Source of the DNA: Lumbricus rubellus
Taxonomy: Eukaryota > Annelida > Clitellata > Crassiclitellata > Lumbricidae
Length of the DNA: 64,000 nt
Direction of reading: 5' to 3'
Assembly (NCBI GenBank): GCA_945859605.1
Contig: OX243819.1
Location: forward strand, 8,979,060-9,043,059
Shown: piece after piece, positions 1 through 11,491 of the stretch
Position numbering within the stretch: the stretch's first letter is position 1
Layout: each line of letters opens with the position of its first letter
Program-made: the position numbers and the translations under genes
Notes under the pieces: model-generated
Told to the model about the DNA's origin: nothing
What the model saw: only the letters and a program-made list of their open reading frames with translations
The model's database searches: none

Positions 1-562
1 CGACTTTGGTCGTGGTCGGCCAGTAATAATTATGATATCCAATTGGCCCATACCTATAGTTAACGACTAAATCCCCTATCGACAATTAATTTGCCCTAAT
101 GTTCTTGAGCATCAGTCTCTGTAATGTTGTGCTGCAGTGTGTCTGTAATCGGCGTTCATCCCTACCAAAGATGTCGGTTACGTTCTCCATAAATTCAGTC
201 TTTTTCCAAGGCACCGATCATACCCAAACACCACTGTGCCCCACAAAATGCAGTCTCAACAGTTAAAGCAGTATTTAACACAGTACACTTGCACTGTTCA
301 TTTGGTAGTAGCCTACTTACCGTGACACCTTCCAGCAGAATCCAGCTGATGACTTCCAAACAACGGATAAACTTGCCTTTAGAATTTCAAAGAGGCTACG
401 CTACACACTGCAGCACAACATTTATTTCTCAATTTCAGGCTATCTTACATTTATTTATAATCCTCCACTCCCATGTGCAACGGATCTCGAGATGAACTGA
501 TCTACGTAGTCTGTGTTTTCTTTGGCAAGTCCACAAGAATATACATATACACGTGGAGGGCC
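1..562. other. unannotated flank
   Basis: I see no exon with convincing splice phases, no recognisable protein similarity and no terminal repeats here. Only short chance reading frames are present. Confidence 0.5.
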
Positions 563-568
563 TATATA

Positions 569-612
<44 letters not shown>

Positions 613-619
613 TATATAT
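563..619. repeat. (TA)n microsatellite
   Basis: Almost pure TA dinucleotides abutting the left end of the hAT element. The same TA context follows the element's right end, so the insertion went into an AT microsatellite. Confidence 0.85.
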
Positions 620-956
620 TAGGGCTGCACGTTAATCGCCGTTAACGCCCGCGATTAACGCGTTAAAAAAATTTGCGATTAATTTTTTTAACGCGTTAAC
701 GCAAAAGACGCATTAAATAATTTATGAATTTTTAATTTTTTTTATCATTTTATGTCAAGTTTTGTAATCATTATTTTTCAAGTAATCATCGGTTATCGGT
801 TACCGCCCACTTCTGTCGAGTCGCCCAACACTTCTCGTACGAGACAGCCTGCCAGTGCCTACGTCCGGTCCATCGGCACATGTTGTTTTCGTTATTTCGA
901 TCACTTTAAACAGCCGTTTTTGATTTATGATAGATGTTGTTGGTTTTTGTCAAACA

Positions 957-2374
957 ATGGAGTCGAAGAAAATGGGCAAAACAGTTATGGACGGACAGTT
1001 TAAGTTTAAAACTGATAAGGTAGTCGTTTGTAAATATTGTGACCGAGAATTTAACTACCACCGCAGTAATTCGTCGCTGTCGAACTACTTGGCGGAGAGC
1101 GTTACCTCTCATGTTCTGTGGTTCTGCCAACATTCTGCCACCTTTTTCGTGCACTAACTGTTTCCGAAGACGATCCGCTTTACGTTGTGAAATTCAAAAC
1201 CGCTTTCATAAATGATCTCAAAACTCATCAAGAAAACTGCAACCTTCGCTGGCTATACTTCGCCACAGCCCTGGATCCACGCTTCAAAAAGCTGAAATGC
1301 CTTCCAAAAGAAAAGCGAGAGGAAGTCTGGACTGAGCTGCAAATCGTAGTCTCAAGTGTTGAAGAGAAGTTAAAGGAGCAGATACCAGCATCAAACACTG
1401 GTATGTTATTGTTCTCTTATTTAAATTAATTTGGTGCATTCATCTGTTGATTTAAGTTGTTTATTTTAAAGTCTGCCAAAAACATATGATATTTTATCAA
1501 TTTTCATCCGACTCAAATGATAAATGGTTGATATCACCGTGGAGGTTGCTTGTAAATTCTGAATGATTGAAGGTCAATCAAATGAACAGACATCAGTGTG
1601 ATTGGTTGGTAAAACTTGATATCTGTTCAGTTGATTGAGTTGGTGGTAGAGTTGTTGTCCTGTGACTAAGAGAAGGAATTGAGTCTTATAAGGATTCAGG
1701 AATAGCTTGTCCAGATTTCCGTGAATCTGTAGTTTTGGGTTGTTAGTGCGGTTAAAATAATCATTTCAAATTTTAATAAATGTAATTTAAATTTCTATTA
1801 TTATTGAGCCTGCCTAAAAATATCGGACTCAAATGATGATAAATGCTTAATATGACCGTGGAGGTTGCTTGTACATTCTGAATGATCAGACAACAGTGTG
1901 ATTGGTTGATATCTGTTCAGTTGATTGAGTTGGTGTCCTGTGACTAAGAGAATGAATTAAGTCTTATAACGATTCAGGAAAAGTTTGTAAAAAATTTAAT
2001 TAATTGGAATTTATTATTTTTATTTTAGAACCTGCCAAAAAAACTTATGAAATTCTATGAAATTTCTTCTGACGATGATGATGACGACGATAGACCTTTG
2101 ATTCCACGGGCTAAATCAACTTCGGATGCGCTACTTCGCTACAAAGATGCGCCAGAGATCGATACGGATTCTTGTCCACTGCAGTGGTGGAAGGATCATG
2201 CTGGAGCCCACAAAGTCCTGGCCACTGTAGCAAGGAAATACTTAGCGTCTCCGGCCACTACTGTTCCCTGTGAACGATTGTTCTCTCTCTCTGGGAACAT
2301 TTTGAACAAAAATGTCAACAGACAATGTTAATAAACTTGTATGTCTGAGTAACTGGCTGCATTTACAGCTTTAG
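957..2374 (+). pseudogene. hAT transposase remnant (BED finger, RNase H-like and dimerisation regions)
   Basis: Three coding islands are visible. The first (957-1100) begins MESKKMGK and contains CKYC followed by a basic stretch, like the start of a BED zinc finger. The second (about 1154-1420) contains LRWLYFATALDPRFKKL, typical of the hAT catalytic region. The third (2047-2374) has a run of Asp and then CPLQWWKDH and SPATTVPCERLFSLSGNI, the C-terminal hAT dimerisation motif. After NILNKN the frame shifts: STDNVNKLVCLSNWL continues in another frame to a stop at 2372. The middle of a full-length enzyme is missing. No function is expected from this copy. Confidence 0.85.
1501..1985. repeat. 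duplicated non-coding segment inside the hAT element
   Basis: About 1501-1690 and 1823-1985 are diverged copies of one segment. Shared words include ACCGTGGAGGTTGCTTGT, CAGTGTGATTGGTTG and TATCTGTTCAGTTGATTGAG. Each copy follows a CTGCCAAAAA-like sequence, so a tandem duplication of an internal region is likely. Confidence 0.75.
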
Positions 2375-2507
2375 GCTGTTCAGACCAAATCACATACTCT
2401 TTTAAAAATTTCAGGAAATGTGCGATTAATTAATCGCGATTAATTTTTTTAATCGTGCGATTAATCGCGATTAAAAAAATTAATCGAAATGCAGCCCTAA
2501 TATATAT

Positions 2508-3436
2508 ATATACATGTATACATATAGTCGTCTTAATAAGCAGTCTTTTGTCTCTATGTCAACTTTGCCGGCCTTGTGGAATGATATAGCCTATTGCACC
2601 TCCCCATTCCCCGATTTGGAGAAAATCTGTCAACGACCAGATTAATTTTGCACATGCATGCTGCATAGGCTAGTCTTCGAAAGATTCTGGCTCAGAGTGC
2701 CAGCCTGCCAGGTCTCCAATCTCCACGATTCGTACAATATATCATCATACATGTCTTCGACCTTGCTGACCCTTCCCTACGGTCAGGACCAGCTTTGAGT
2801 CTTTGATCGGCTTAATGTAAATAGGAGGAATAGAAACTGATGCACGCCAGACAACTATAATGCCAGGTACACACATAGTACTATACATGTACGGAGTGTC
2901 AGGCGAGGAGTTAAACAGAGAGCTATTGTGGATGATGTCTAGAGTTGAAACGGCGTGGGAGGCAGAGGGAAGTGAGAATCACAACTGCAAACGATGATGT
3001 CATCCATGAGTACAAGAATGTGTGCGGGAGACTCGTTTGATGAGGCCATGCATCGTCCTCGTGCTCTATATAGCTGGCTGTATACCTTGGAGAGGTGCCA
3101 GGCACAGGGTGTGTATGATGTGCGGATGGGTGGGGCTATAATTATTAGACTTCGGCAGAAACAGAAAGCTTGATCGTTGACCTACATCACATAAAGGCTA
3201 TCAGATGCCATCAATCTTACAATTGGGTCTTGACGGTGGCTGAAGGGTTGGCTCTCTGTTCGTCTCTTCGTCTCCAGTTACATAAGCTTACACATAGGCT
3301 CCATCTAGTGTTGCTCAGTACGTAAAGCTAACCAGAAGATACACAACAAACGTTGGTGAAGTAAAAGAACACAATGACTCGTGGGCATTCTGTCCCTTTT
3401 AACACTATCATTTTTACAGAAAGAGTGATTATCAAT
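2508..3436. other. unannotated interval
   Basis: No coding region, RNA gene or clear repeat is recognised between the hAT element and the CRE repeat array. Confidence 0.5.
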
Positions 3437-3509
3437 ATTTTGTCATGATTTCCAGGGGGGGTCACGCGACCCCCCTTGACCTATGGTGCGGGCGCCCATG
3501 CCTAAGCCA
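3437..3509. repeat. partial MITE end (GCGGGCGCCCATG family)
   Basis: TTTCCAGGGGGGG followed by GTGCGGGCGCCCATG resembles the right end of the element at 22230-22521 and a degenerate copy ending near 17055. It looks like a solitary or degraded end; no matching left end was found. Confidence 0.45.
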
Positions 3510-3935
3510 CTAGAAGTGACGTCACAGCAGGCCCAGTTCATATATTCAAAATGAACTATTAATATATAACAGATCTGCATCATAATTGAAGTGACGTCAC
3601 AATAGGCCTAGTTTATTTGTATTCACAAAATGAAGTTCTATTATAGTAGATTAATAATTTGTATCTTAATCGAAGTGACGTCACAGTTGGTCTTATTTTT
3701 ATATCTTCAAAATGAACTCCTATCAATGTAGCCTAGAAGTGTATCATAATCGAAGTGACGTCACAATTAGAGTAGTTTTATTCTCATAATCAAATTAGGC
3801 TATATGACAGTAGATCATAGTCGATGTGACGTCACAATAAGCCTAGTTTTATATTCTCATAAGTAAAAACGATCTTTGTAATTATAAATGGTTGATCTGT
3901 ACGATAATCGAAGTGACGTCACAAGAGGCCTTATC
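3510..3935. repeat. diverged tandem repeat, each unit with a CRE palindrome
   Basis: Six units of 71-87 bp share the core GAAGTGACGTCACA followed by GGCCTAGTTTTAT-like sequence. The perfect 8-mer TGACGTCA lies at 3517, 3592, 3676, 3756, 3827 and 3914. This is the established CREB/ATF binding consensus. The array ends about 1 kb upstream of the start codon of EGF gene A, so a regulatory role is possible but is only inferred from motif and position. The units are otherwise diverged while the palindrome is unchanged. Confidence 0.75.
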
Positions 3936-4210
3936 TTCTCAATATAAATTTCGATAACTGTTGTTCTGTAAAAAATTTAGAATCATGTTTACAAGATAAA
4001 GGCATTCATTTAGTTACATCTATAAAAGCAGATTGTCCACAAGTTGTGTTTGCAAAATAAAAAAGCCATTGGAAATTTAAAACATAATCATTAGTGGGAT
4101 AATATTTATCCGTTTTGTGGTCCGGCCCGTGTCACCTATGGGCCAATTTTTCCGATACTGCTCTTGCTGTGCCTATTCTGTTGTTGTGTTGGCAAAAGGT
4201 TTCAATAAAA

Positions 4211-4373
<163 letters not shown>

Positions 4374-4900
4374 CATAAGCATTATAGAAACGGAATTTTT
4401 AGTTGGGCGACACCTACATGTATGGCTGAGAGTGAAATGGATGACCACAAAATTCATTCATTCAAGTATTTATATAGCGCCTCTCCAAGGAACTATTCAG
4501 AGGTGCTCCCGAGTCCCGACTCCAGCACGGCCAAACAGAAGTTTTTAAGTGCTCATAGAATGTAGTGATCTAAGGAACAGGCGCAAAATAGTCACAGCAG
4601 TACAGATCATCGAGTCCTTGGTTCGGTTTCTTGTCGACTTACTCGAGGTCGGGCCCCGAAATGAAATCCTGGCTACGGCCTTGCATGAGTACGCATAGAA
4701 CTCTTGCTTCATTCACATCAAACACGTCACAAAAGGCAACAATGACGTCATCCTGTTACGTTGCCATCAGCGAAATAATTTGCCGATGCATTGTCGGATA
4801 TAATTATTCTATTTTGAGACTGCTTTCTGCGATGATCGCTCGCTGAGTTAAATAGTTAAATGGATAAATAGTTAAATAGAAAAATAGAAGTCTCGTTTCA

Positions 4901-7900
4901 ATGGCGAACGTTATGTTCTTGACTTCTGCTACTACTGTACTATGCTCGCTCTGCATACTACTCGCAACTGTGGTTCGAGCCAGACACATTGCCTCAATGT
5001 CGTCGTCATCAGAATCTGATGGTAGGAGTGAGATCGAACGGATGCCTCTGCTGCTGCTGCTCGAAAAGGTTCTTGAGAAAAACCACCGATATGATCGACC
5101 CGTCAGACGCAGGTTCAGACTCAGAGCTCGACGAGCTGAGCTGAAAAGAGACGAATCGCAGAATGTCGTAGTCGCTCCTGATGTTGCTGCTGCTGCTGAT
5201 GAAAACCATCTTCCCCCTCTGGCTCCTACTGCTCCTCATCTTCTTCTTCCTCCTCCTGCTGTCACTCCTCTTCCTCCTCGTGCTACTACTCCTCCTCCTC
5301 TTCATCGCTATGCTGTTACTCCTCTGCTTACTCCTCTGCCTCCTCGTGCTACTACTCCTACTCCTCTTCATCCTTATGCTGTTACTCCTCCTCCTCCTCG
5401 TGCTGCAGCCTCTCATCTTCGCCGTCCTTCTCCTCGTTATCCTCTTGCTACTGCTCAGCTTCCTCCTGCCATTCCATATCCCTCTGAGGCTGCTGCTGCT
5501 GTGACTCTTCCTTCGGCATCAATCCCTCTTCCGGTCGAAGCTGGAAATCGCTTGTCGTTTCTGGAGGAACCTCATCCCATCGTCGAGTCGAAACCGATGA
5601 GTGAGTCTGCCCAGGATGCTGCTGCTGCTGCTCCTCCTTCTCCTCCTTCTCTTCCAGCTGCTCCAGCTATGGATGCTGCTGCCGCCAATGCTGCAGCTGT
5701 TGGCATCGCTGCTGGGGCATCTGAAACAGACCGAAAGGAACCAGTTACCGGGGAAGCCCCACGGCCGGTCCATAGAACTCGTCCTACTGCCCCTTCTGCC
5801 TCTGTTGCTCCTGATGTCCCTTTTGCCCCTGAACCGGTGATCGTTTCCGTGAACGAATCAGCTGCCCCTGGACCCCTCAGCATTTACAGGAACCCCGTCG
5901 ACAGCCAGCTCTGCGCAATGAATCCGTGCAAAAACGAAGGCATCTGCAAGATTCAGCCGTTCGGAGAGACCAAAATATTCTGCCGTTGTCTGCCCGGATT
6001 CTTCGGTACATATTGCCAGTATGGTAAGCCCTTCATGATCATCTATTTTTTTATATAATTATATAATTATAACCTACGTACATGCATTTCCAAAGGGCCA
6101 AAAGTTTTAGCCATGGGTCCGGATTTTTTAAAATCCTGGCCATAAAAAATCTGACGACTTTTTTAGTCGTCGAAACGAAAAGTCTGAAAATAAATACCCT
6201 CAAAAGATGATGCCCTTTTTTCTTCAAACCGAGTGGGGTGCCAAGATACATGGGCATTTCAAAATGGGAGCCATGCCCGGTTTGGCCCCTCTGGATCCGC
6301 TTTTGACCCTAATAAAATGTACAACTAACAGCATGGACGATCTGCGTTCATGCGGATGTCGAGGGAGTTATATCCCCTCTCTAAAGCTATCATCTTCTTT
6401 TTATCTGCGGGATACGATTATTAGGGGGATGCTCTATTTCGTGATAATTATTGCCTATCTGAACAAAAAACGGAGAGGAGAAAATGACTGTGTCAACAGC
6501 AACAGAGCTTCCTTGAAATCTCTCAGACGAGGAGTTGAACGAAGATCGTAATCTACAAATTTCGAAACCGCCACTCTACACCAAGCGCAGGGCACCAGCT
6601 TATTCACGAGCGCTGAGATTGTTTGGTTCGTGAATATATCATAGGACCTACTATAATATTACAGCTTATAATAATTATATACACGTTGCAGATGCTCAAG
6701 AATGTCAGCAGGATCCTTGTCTGCACAACGGTGGATGTCGCAGAAGTCTGCTTCAGCCGAGAGGATACGAATGTCGTTGCACGGATGGATACGGAGGGGA
6801 CAACTGCGAAAGTATAAGACTCATTTAATCATCATCATCATCATCGTCATCATCGTCGTCGTCGTCATCATCATCATCATCATCATCATCGTCGTCGTCA
6901 TCTTCCATCGTTTCAATCTAAACTGATGCCTATATCGCGTCCGCTATCATGATGACCTACATGTAGACACATTGGCTGATACTTAGGCCTAGTGGATGAC
7001 ACGGAACGGTCCCACAAAACTTTTTGGCGGAGGTATACTGCATGGTCCGTATACGTATTCGTGCCAGAGTGTTAACCATGCACCATCGTAAATCCTCACC
7101 CCATGAACATTGCATTGAACATTGTATTGAACATTGTATTAATATAGTATTGAACACTGTATTGAACATTGTATTTGTGTGATAATTGTACTGAACATTG
7201 TACTTAATATCATACGGTTGCATTGTTTACATACAAAGCATATATGAGAGTATAATGATCGTGATTTGAAACAATGATTGTTGCTGATGTAGGCTAGACT
7301 AAATCTAAATGCTCCACTGATGTTTTGTCTTTTTCAGTTGAACTGGCCACCTCCGGCAACACAGGGCGTCTGACTTTTGGCTTGACCGAATCCGCTGTGT
7401 CGACGACACTCGAGCCCCCGGATTGGGATTGGACGAAGGTCCACCGTCCGTTTGCCACCCGAACCCTCTTCGCTCAGGTCTCCTTCCTTACCATGCTTTC
7501 CATAGCAGTAGTCATGCTCGTTCTTTCGCTCGTCTCATCGATCAACGTTCAACGGTAAGCTAATCTAATCCTGAAATCATACAATCTAATCCTGAAATCA
7601 TACAATCTAATCCTGAAATCATACAATCTAATCCTGAAATCATACAATCTAATCCTGAAATCATACAATCTAATCCTGAAATCATACAATCTAATCCTGA
7701 AATCATACAATCTAATCCTGAAATCATACAATCTAATCCTGAAATCATACAATCTAATCCTGAAATCATACAATCTAATCCTGAAATCATACAATCTAAT
7801 CCTGAAATCATACAATCTAATCCTGAAATCATACAATCTAATCCTGAAATCATACAATCTAATCCTGAAATCATACAATCTAATCCTGAAATCATACAAT

Positions 7901-8507
7901 CTAATCCTGAAATCATACAATCTAATCCTGAAATCATACAATCTAATCCTGAAATCATACAATCTAATCCTGAAATCATACAATCTAATCTAACCTAATC
8001 TAATCTATCCTAATCTAAAACCTCATTCAATAAGATCTTATCTGCCGCAATATAATATTATCTAATTTATTCTATTAAATATATTGCGGGGTGGGTGGGT
8101 GGTGTAGGCCCTATACCACCCACCCCTACACTGTAGGCCCTACAGTGTAGGGGTATGTTTGCATGGTGCCTTGGAGTCAGAAGGTTTCGGGTTCGAATCC
8201 ACCTCAAGACGCCGTGTAGGGACCTTTGGCAAGTCCTTCACTCGCAATTGCTCATGTGCTTCGGCGTGAAACTCCGATGCAGTGTCCGCGATGTAGTCGG
8301 TAGCGCCTCTGAGTAGTAATCTTGAAGGGGCGCTATAACAAGTGCTCATACACCCATCCATACAAACATACGTACATATATACATACATACATACATACA
8401 TACATACATACATACATACATACATACATACATACATACATACATACATACATACATACATACATACATACATACATACATACATACATACATACATACA
8501 TACATCC

Positions 8508-8538
<31 letters not shown>

Positions 8539-9866
8539 CATACATACATACATACATACATACATACATACATACATACATACATACATACATACATACA
8601 TACGTAACATACGTCGTACATACATACATACATACATACATACATACATACATACATACATACATACATACATACATACATACATACATACATACATACA
8701 TACATACATACATACATACATACATACATACATACATACATACATACATACATACATACATACATACATACATACATACATACATACATACATACATACA
8801 TACACATATACATGTACATACCAACTCCACTGCGCTGAGTGACTTAGGTCTCACAGAGTTGTTAGGATAAATACATGCGTAGAAGTTAAAAACTTTCTTC
8901 TTTCATCATTTTTAATCTCCTGCGCTTCACAGTTAACCCTTAAACTGCCGCATTCTTTGTGAGTTTTAACGACGCTGGACGCCGAATACTTTTTTGATGC
9001 AATATACTTCGAAACGTCATGACTCATTGAGAAACAGTGAGGCATATAGGTACATAGGTATATATAGGTATAAATATAGGTATATAAGTATATAATAGTA
9101 CCATATATAGGTGTATATATGGTTATAGGCCTATATAGACTGTCTGAGGATGGGCGACGCGGACAGCACAGGACATGCAGGGTCGACTGGTAGCTATCTA
9201 TTATAGAGGAGCGGTTGATGCGGGCGCAAGTTTCGCCAGGGCCATAAATCAATTCAAATATATAGATATATTGGTATATAGGCCCTATGTAGGTATTTAC
9301 ATATAGGTATATAGTACATATAGGTATGTATATATATATAGGCATGTATAGGTATAAAGGTGTATATATAAATGCATAAGTATATATTAGGCCTATATAT
9401 ACAGGTAAATCTAGGTTTTGGGGGTATATAGGTATATATATATATAGGTATATATAGGTATATATATAGGCATGTATATATATATAGGTGTATATATAGG
9501 TATATAATATACTATATATAGGTATAAAGGTATATATATAGGTATATAAGTGTGTAGAGATATCTAGGTTTATGGGTATATATAAGTAGGCTTATGGGTA
9601 TATATGAGTATAATAGGTATATATATATATAATATATATATGCATATATAAGTGTATATATATAGGTATAAACATAGGTATATAGGTATATATACAGGTA
9701 TATATAGGTATATAGGTATATTGGCTATATAGGCGGCACCGACATTCAACATAATGCGGAACCGGCTATACGCGGTTCCGGCGTTCTGCCAAAAAAATCT
9801 CGGAACCGCACCCGTTCGGTTCCGGCGTTTTACGGGTTAAGTATATATTGCTATATAGGCATATAG

Positions 9867-9900
<34 letters not shown>

Positions 9901-11491
9901 CTAGCTGTACCCAGCCACGCTTTGCTGTGGCAGAAAGACCTTCCCCTCTCCCTCCCAATGATAGAGCCCAATAATGATGACAGGCCGTTTTTGCGACTCG
10001 CTTATGACGTCACAGGACGCGACCTCATTGATGTTTCGTCTGCTGTGTTTGGGGACTTTCTGAAATCTGACAGTTTTGTTGAATTTGCAAATGGCGGTCG
10101 AACGTATTGCAAAGTTCACTTTTTGTGGAAAATATTGGGTTTTTTCGGAGGAAAAAAATCTTACTACACGGTGCTATTGGAATGAAAGGTTTTGGTAAAT
10201 GTTCACAACAATCGGTGCGTAACTTTCGGCGTGATTGAATTACTAACTATTGGAAAGTTTCATTTTTATATATATAGATTATTAGCCGTAGGCCTAGGCA
10301 CAGTTAGGCCTATATGGGAATGCAATAATAATTTCGTTAAATGTCCTTTGTTTCATAGGAAAATCGCTCTCGAGCGCTACACAGTGTTGACAGCACACGG
10401 CTACGACGTACCCAACCCGAGCTCAGGATACTTAGTTTTGGCTTTGTGGAAGTGCTTATTTATCACGTGCATCTGTTGCTCCATCTTCCCTTGTTGCGAT
10501 GCCTTATTCATGAAAGTGGCAGAAGAGCAAGTGCCGCTGTCCGTCCTCCTCAAGACTGCCAAACGCAAAGGTATATAGGCCTGAAATAGCCTCAAAAGTA
10601 GGCCTGAAATAGCCTCAAAGGTAGGCTTTAATAGCCCCAAAGGTAGGCCTGAAATAGCCACAAGGTAAGCCTGAATTAGTCCCAAAGGTAGGCCTGAAAT
10701 AGCCTCAAAGGTAGGCCTGAAATAACTAGCTACAAAGGTAGGCCTGAAATAGTCCCAAAGGTATAGGCCTGAAATAAATAGCTCCAGAGGTAGGCCTGAA
10801 ATAGCCTCAAAGGTAGGTCTGAAATAGCCTCAAAGGTAGGTCTGAAATAACCTCAAAGGTAGGTCTGAAATAGCCTTTGCTCTGACACCATTGACTCATC
10901 TTTGTACTATAATTATGCTCCTTAGTTATTCAATTCATATGTCAACATAATCTGTGTTAGAAGGTCAATGCAGGTTAAGCTGATTAAGCTCTCTGTATAT
11001 TCCCTCGTCATCGTCTCAGGGAATCACCTAATCCATCACCATAATTAGCCTACATGTATATATCTCCTACATCATACATGCATGTAGCCTATACCTTTCC
11101 TCTCGGGCTCTCACATTATTTGCTCTTGCCTATTATGACTTTGGGGCGCGGTGGCGTAGTGGTGGGTTAGGCGCCTTGGAGCCTGAGTGTTCCAGGTTCA
11201 AATCCACCTCAAACCGCCGCGTATAGGTAACCTTGAGGAAGTCCTTCAATCGCAACTGCTCGTGCGCTGTGGCGTGAGACCGATTCGGTGTCCACGCTGT
11301 AGTCTGGAGCGCCTCTGAGTAGTAATCTTGAAGGGGTGCTGCATGTATTATGACAAGTAGGCGCGTATACATACTCATAGGCTACATGCGTACAAGCATT
11401 GTCTTAATAATTATGTCTGTTCGTAGGCCAACCGCCTCAATGCGTGACCGTGGCATCGAGTCCTTCGTCACCGACTGGACCTGGTCGCTAA
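4901..11491 (+). CDS. EGF gene A: two-EGF type I membrane protein (5 exons)
   Basis: Proposed exons are 4901-6023, 6692-6811, 7338-7554, 10359-10570 and 11427-11491, all with GT-AG introns and matching phases (1,1,2,1), giving 578 aa. A signal peptide ends near residue 27 (MANVMFLTSATTVLC start). Residues about 50-335 are a low-complexity Pro/Ala/Ser segment. EGF-like domains follow at 338-372 and 379-413, each with six Cys in C-x4-C-x5-C-x(10-11)-C-x-C-x8-C spacing. A transmembrane helix is at 458-483. The cytoplasmic part contains LERYTVLTAHGY and then a hydrophobic Cys-rich stretch, CLFITCICCSIFPCC. The EGF exon is bounded by phase 1 introns, as in shuffled EGF modules. Gene B is a tandem paralogue. 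Family name, ligand or receptor role are unknown. The exon model is internally consistent; the short last exon is the least certain. Confidence 0.75.
6826..6906. repeat. (ATC)n/(GTC)n microsatellite
   Basis: Mixed ATC and GTC triplets starting about 14 bases after the EGF2 exon donor of gene A. Confidence 0.9.
7103..7205. repeat. short minisatellite, GAACATTGTATT units
   Basis: Irregular direct repeats of about 12-16 bp (TTGAACATTGTATT and variants) in intron 2 of gene A. Confidence 0.75.
7558..7990. repeat. 21-bp minisatellite, about 20 near-perfect copies
   Basis: The unit TCTAATCCTGAAATCATACA plus A repeats without visible variation, then breaks down into TCTAATC words. It begins directly after the donor of gene A exon 3 (GT at 7555). 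It has no spacers, so it is not CRISPR, and the open frames across it are artefacts of its period of seven codons. Confidence 0.95.
8150..8365 (+). mobile_element. tRNA-derived SINE, full or nearly full
   Basis: Carries a pol III B box match GGGTTCGAATCC (8189-8200), then the conserved body AAGTCCTTCACTCGCAATTG and CTTCGGCGTGAAACTCC, and the 3' end CTTGAAGGGGCGCTATAACA. The same order occurs at 11146-11375 and 52002-52212. It lies in intron 3 of gene A, and its tail grades into the CATA microsatellite that follows. Confidence 0.85.
8366..8810. repeat. (CATA)n microsatellite, SINE tail
   Basis: About 110 CATA/TACA units with two short interruptions (near 8505 and 8602-8618). It directly continues the 3' end of the preceding SINE. 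Confidence 0.95.
8937..9836. mobile_element. piggyBac-like non-autonomous element with TATAGGTA filler
   Basis: Flanked by TTAA at 8933-8936 and 9837-9840, the hallmark target of piggyBac elements. The ends are CCCTTAAACTGCCGC and, inverted, CCCGTAAAACGCCGG, similar but not identical. Much of the interior (9040-9720) is degenerate TATATAGGTA repeats. Near the right end GGAACCG/CGGTTCC words form small hairpins. No transposase is visible. TTAA is common in AT-rich DNA, so this remains moderate. Confidence 0.5.
10571..10877. repeat. 23-25 bp minisatellite at a splice donor
   Basis: Twelve or so imperfect copies of GTAGGCCTGAAATAGCCTC followed by AAAG. The first unit begins at the donor of gene A exon 4 (GCAAAG|GTATAG), and most units recreate AAAG|GTAGGC. 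Confidence 0.9.
11146..11375 (+). mobile_element. tRNA-derived SINE
   Basis: Same family as 8150-8365: A-box-like GGTGGCGTAGTGG, B box GGTTCAAATCC (11194-11204), then AGTCCTTCAATCGCAACTGC and a 3' end TAGTAATCTTGAAGGGGTGC. It lies in the last intron of gene A. Confidence 0.85.

Larger units (their letters stand above)
620..2499 (+). mobile_element. hAT transposon, ZBED/Charlie-like, decayed
   Basis: The element starts TAGGGCTGCA and ends with the exact inverse TGCAGCCCTA. It is flanked by an 8-bp duplication ATATATAT (612-619 and 2500-2507), the length expected for hAT, although that sequence is low complexity and so weak evidence alone. Subterminal DNA at both ends is rich in GATTAATCGC-like words in inverted orientation. 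The interior encodes pieces of a hAT transposase. The combination of ends, duplication length and protein remains makes the assignment firm; the copy is inactive by frameshift. Confidence 0.85.

Noticed and set aside
5009..5504. Arg/Ser-rich and Leu-rich frames inside gene A exon 1
   Set aside because: They are shadows of the Pro/Ala low-complexity coding frame; only the plus-strand frame from 4901 links a signal peptide to an EGF domain and a good donor.
7549..7983. Exact short repeats resembling a CRISPR array
   Set aside because: The 21-bp units are directly adjacent with no spacers, and the genome is animal. It is a minisatellite.
8140..8870. Long open frames of MYVC/YIHT repeats on both strands
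   Set aside because: They are translations of the CATA microsatellite, which is open in several frames.
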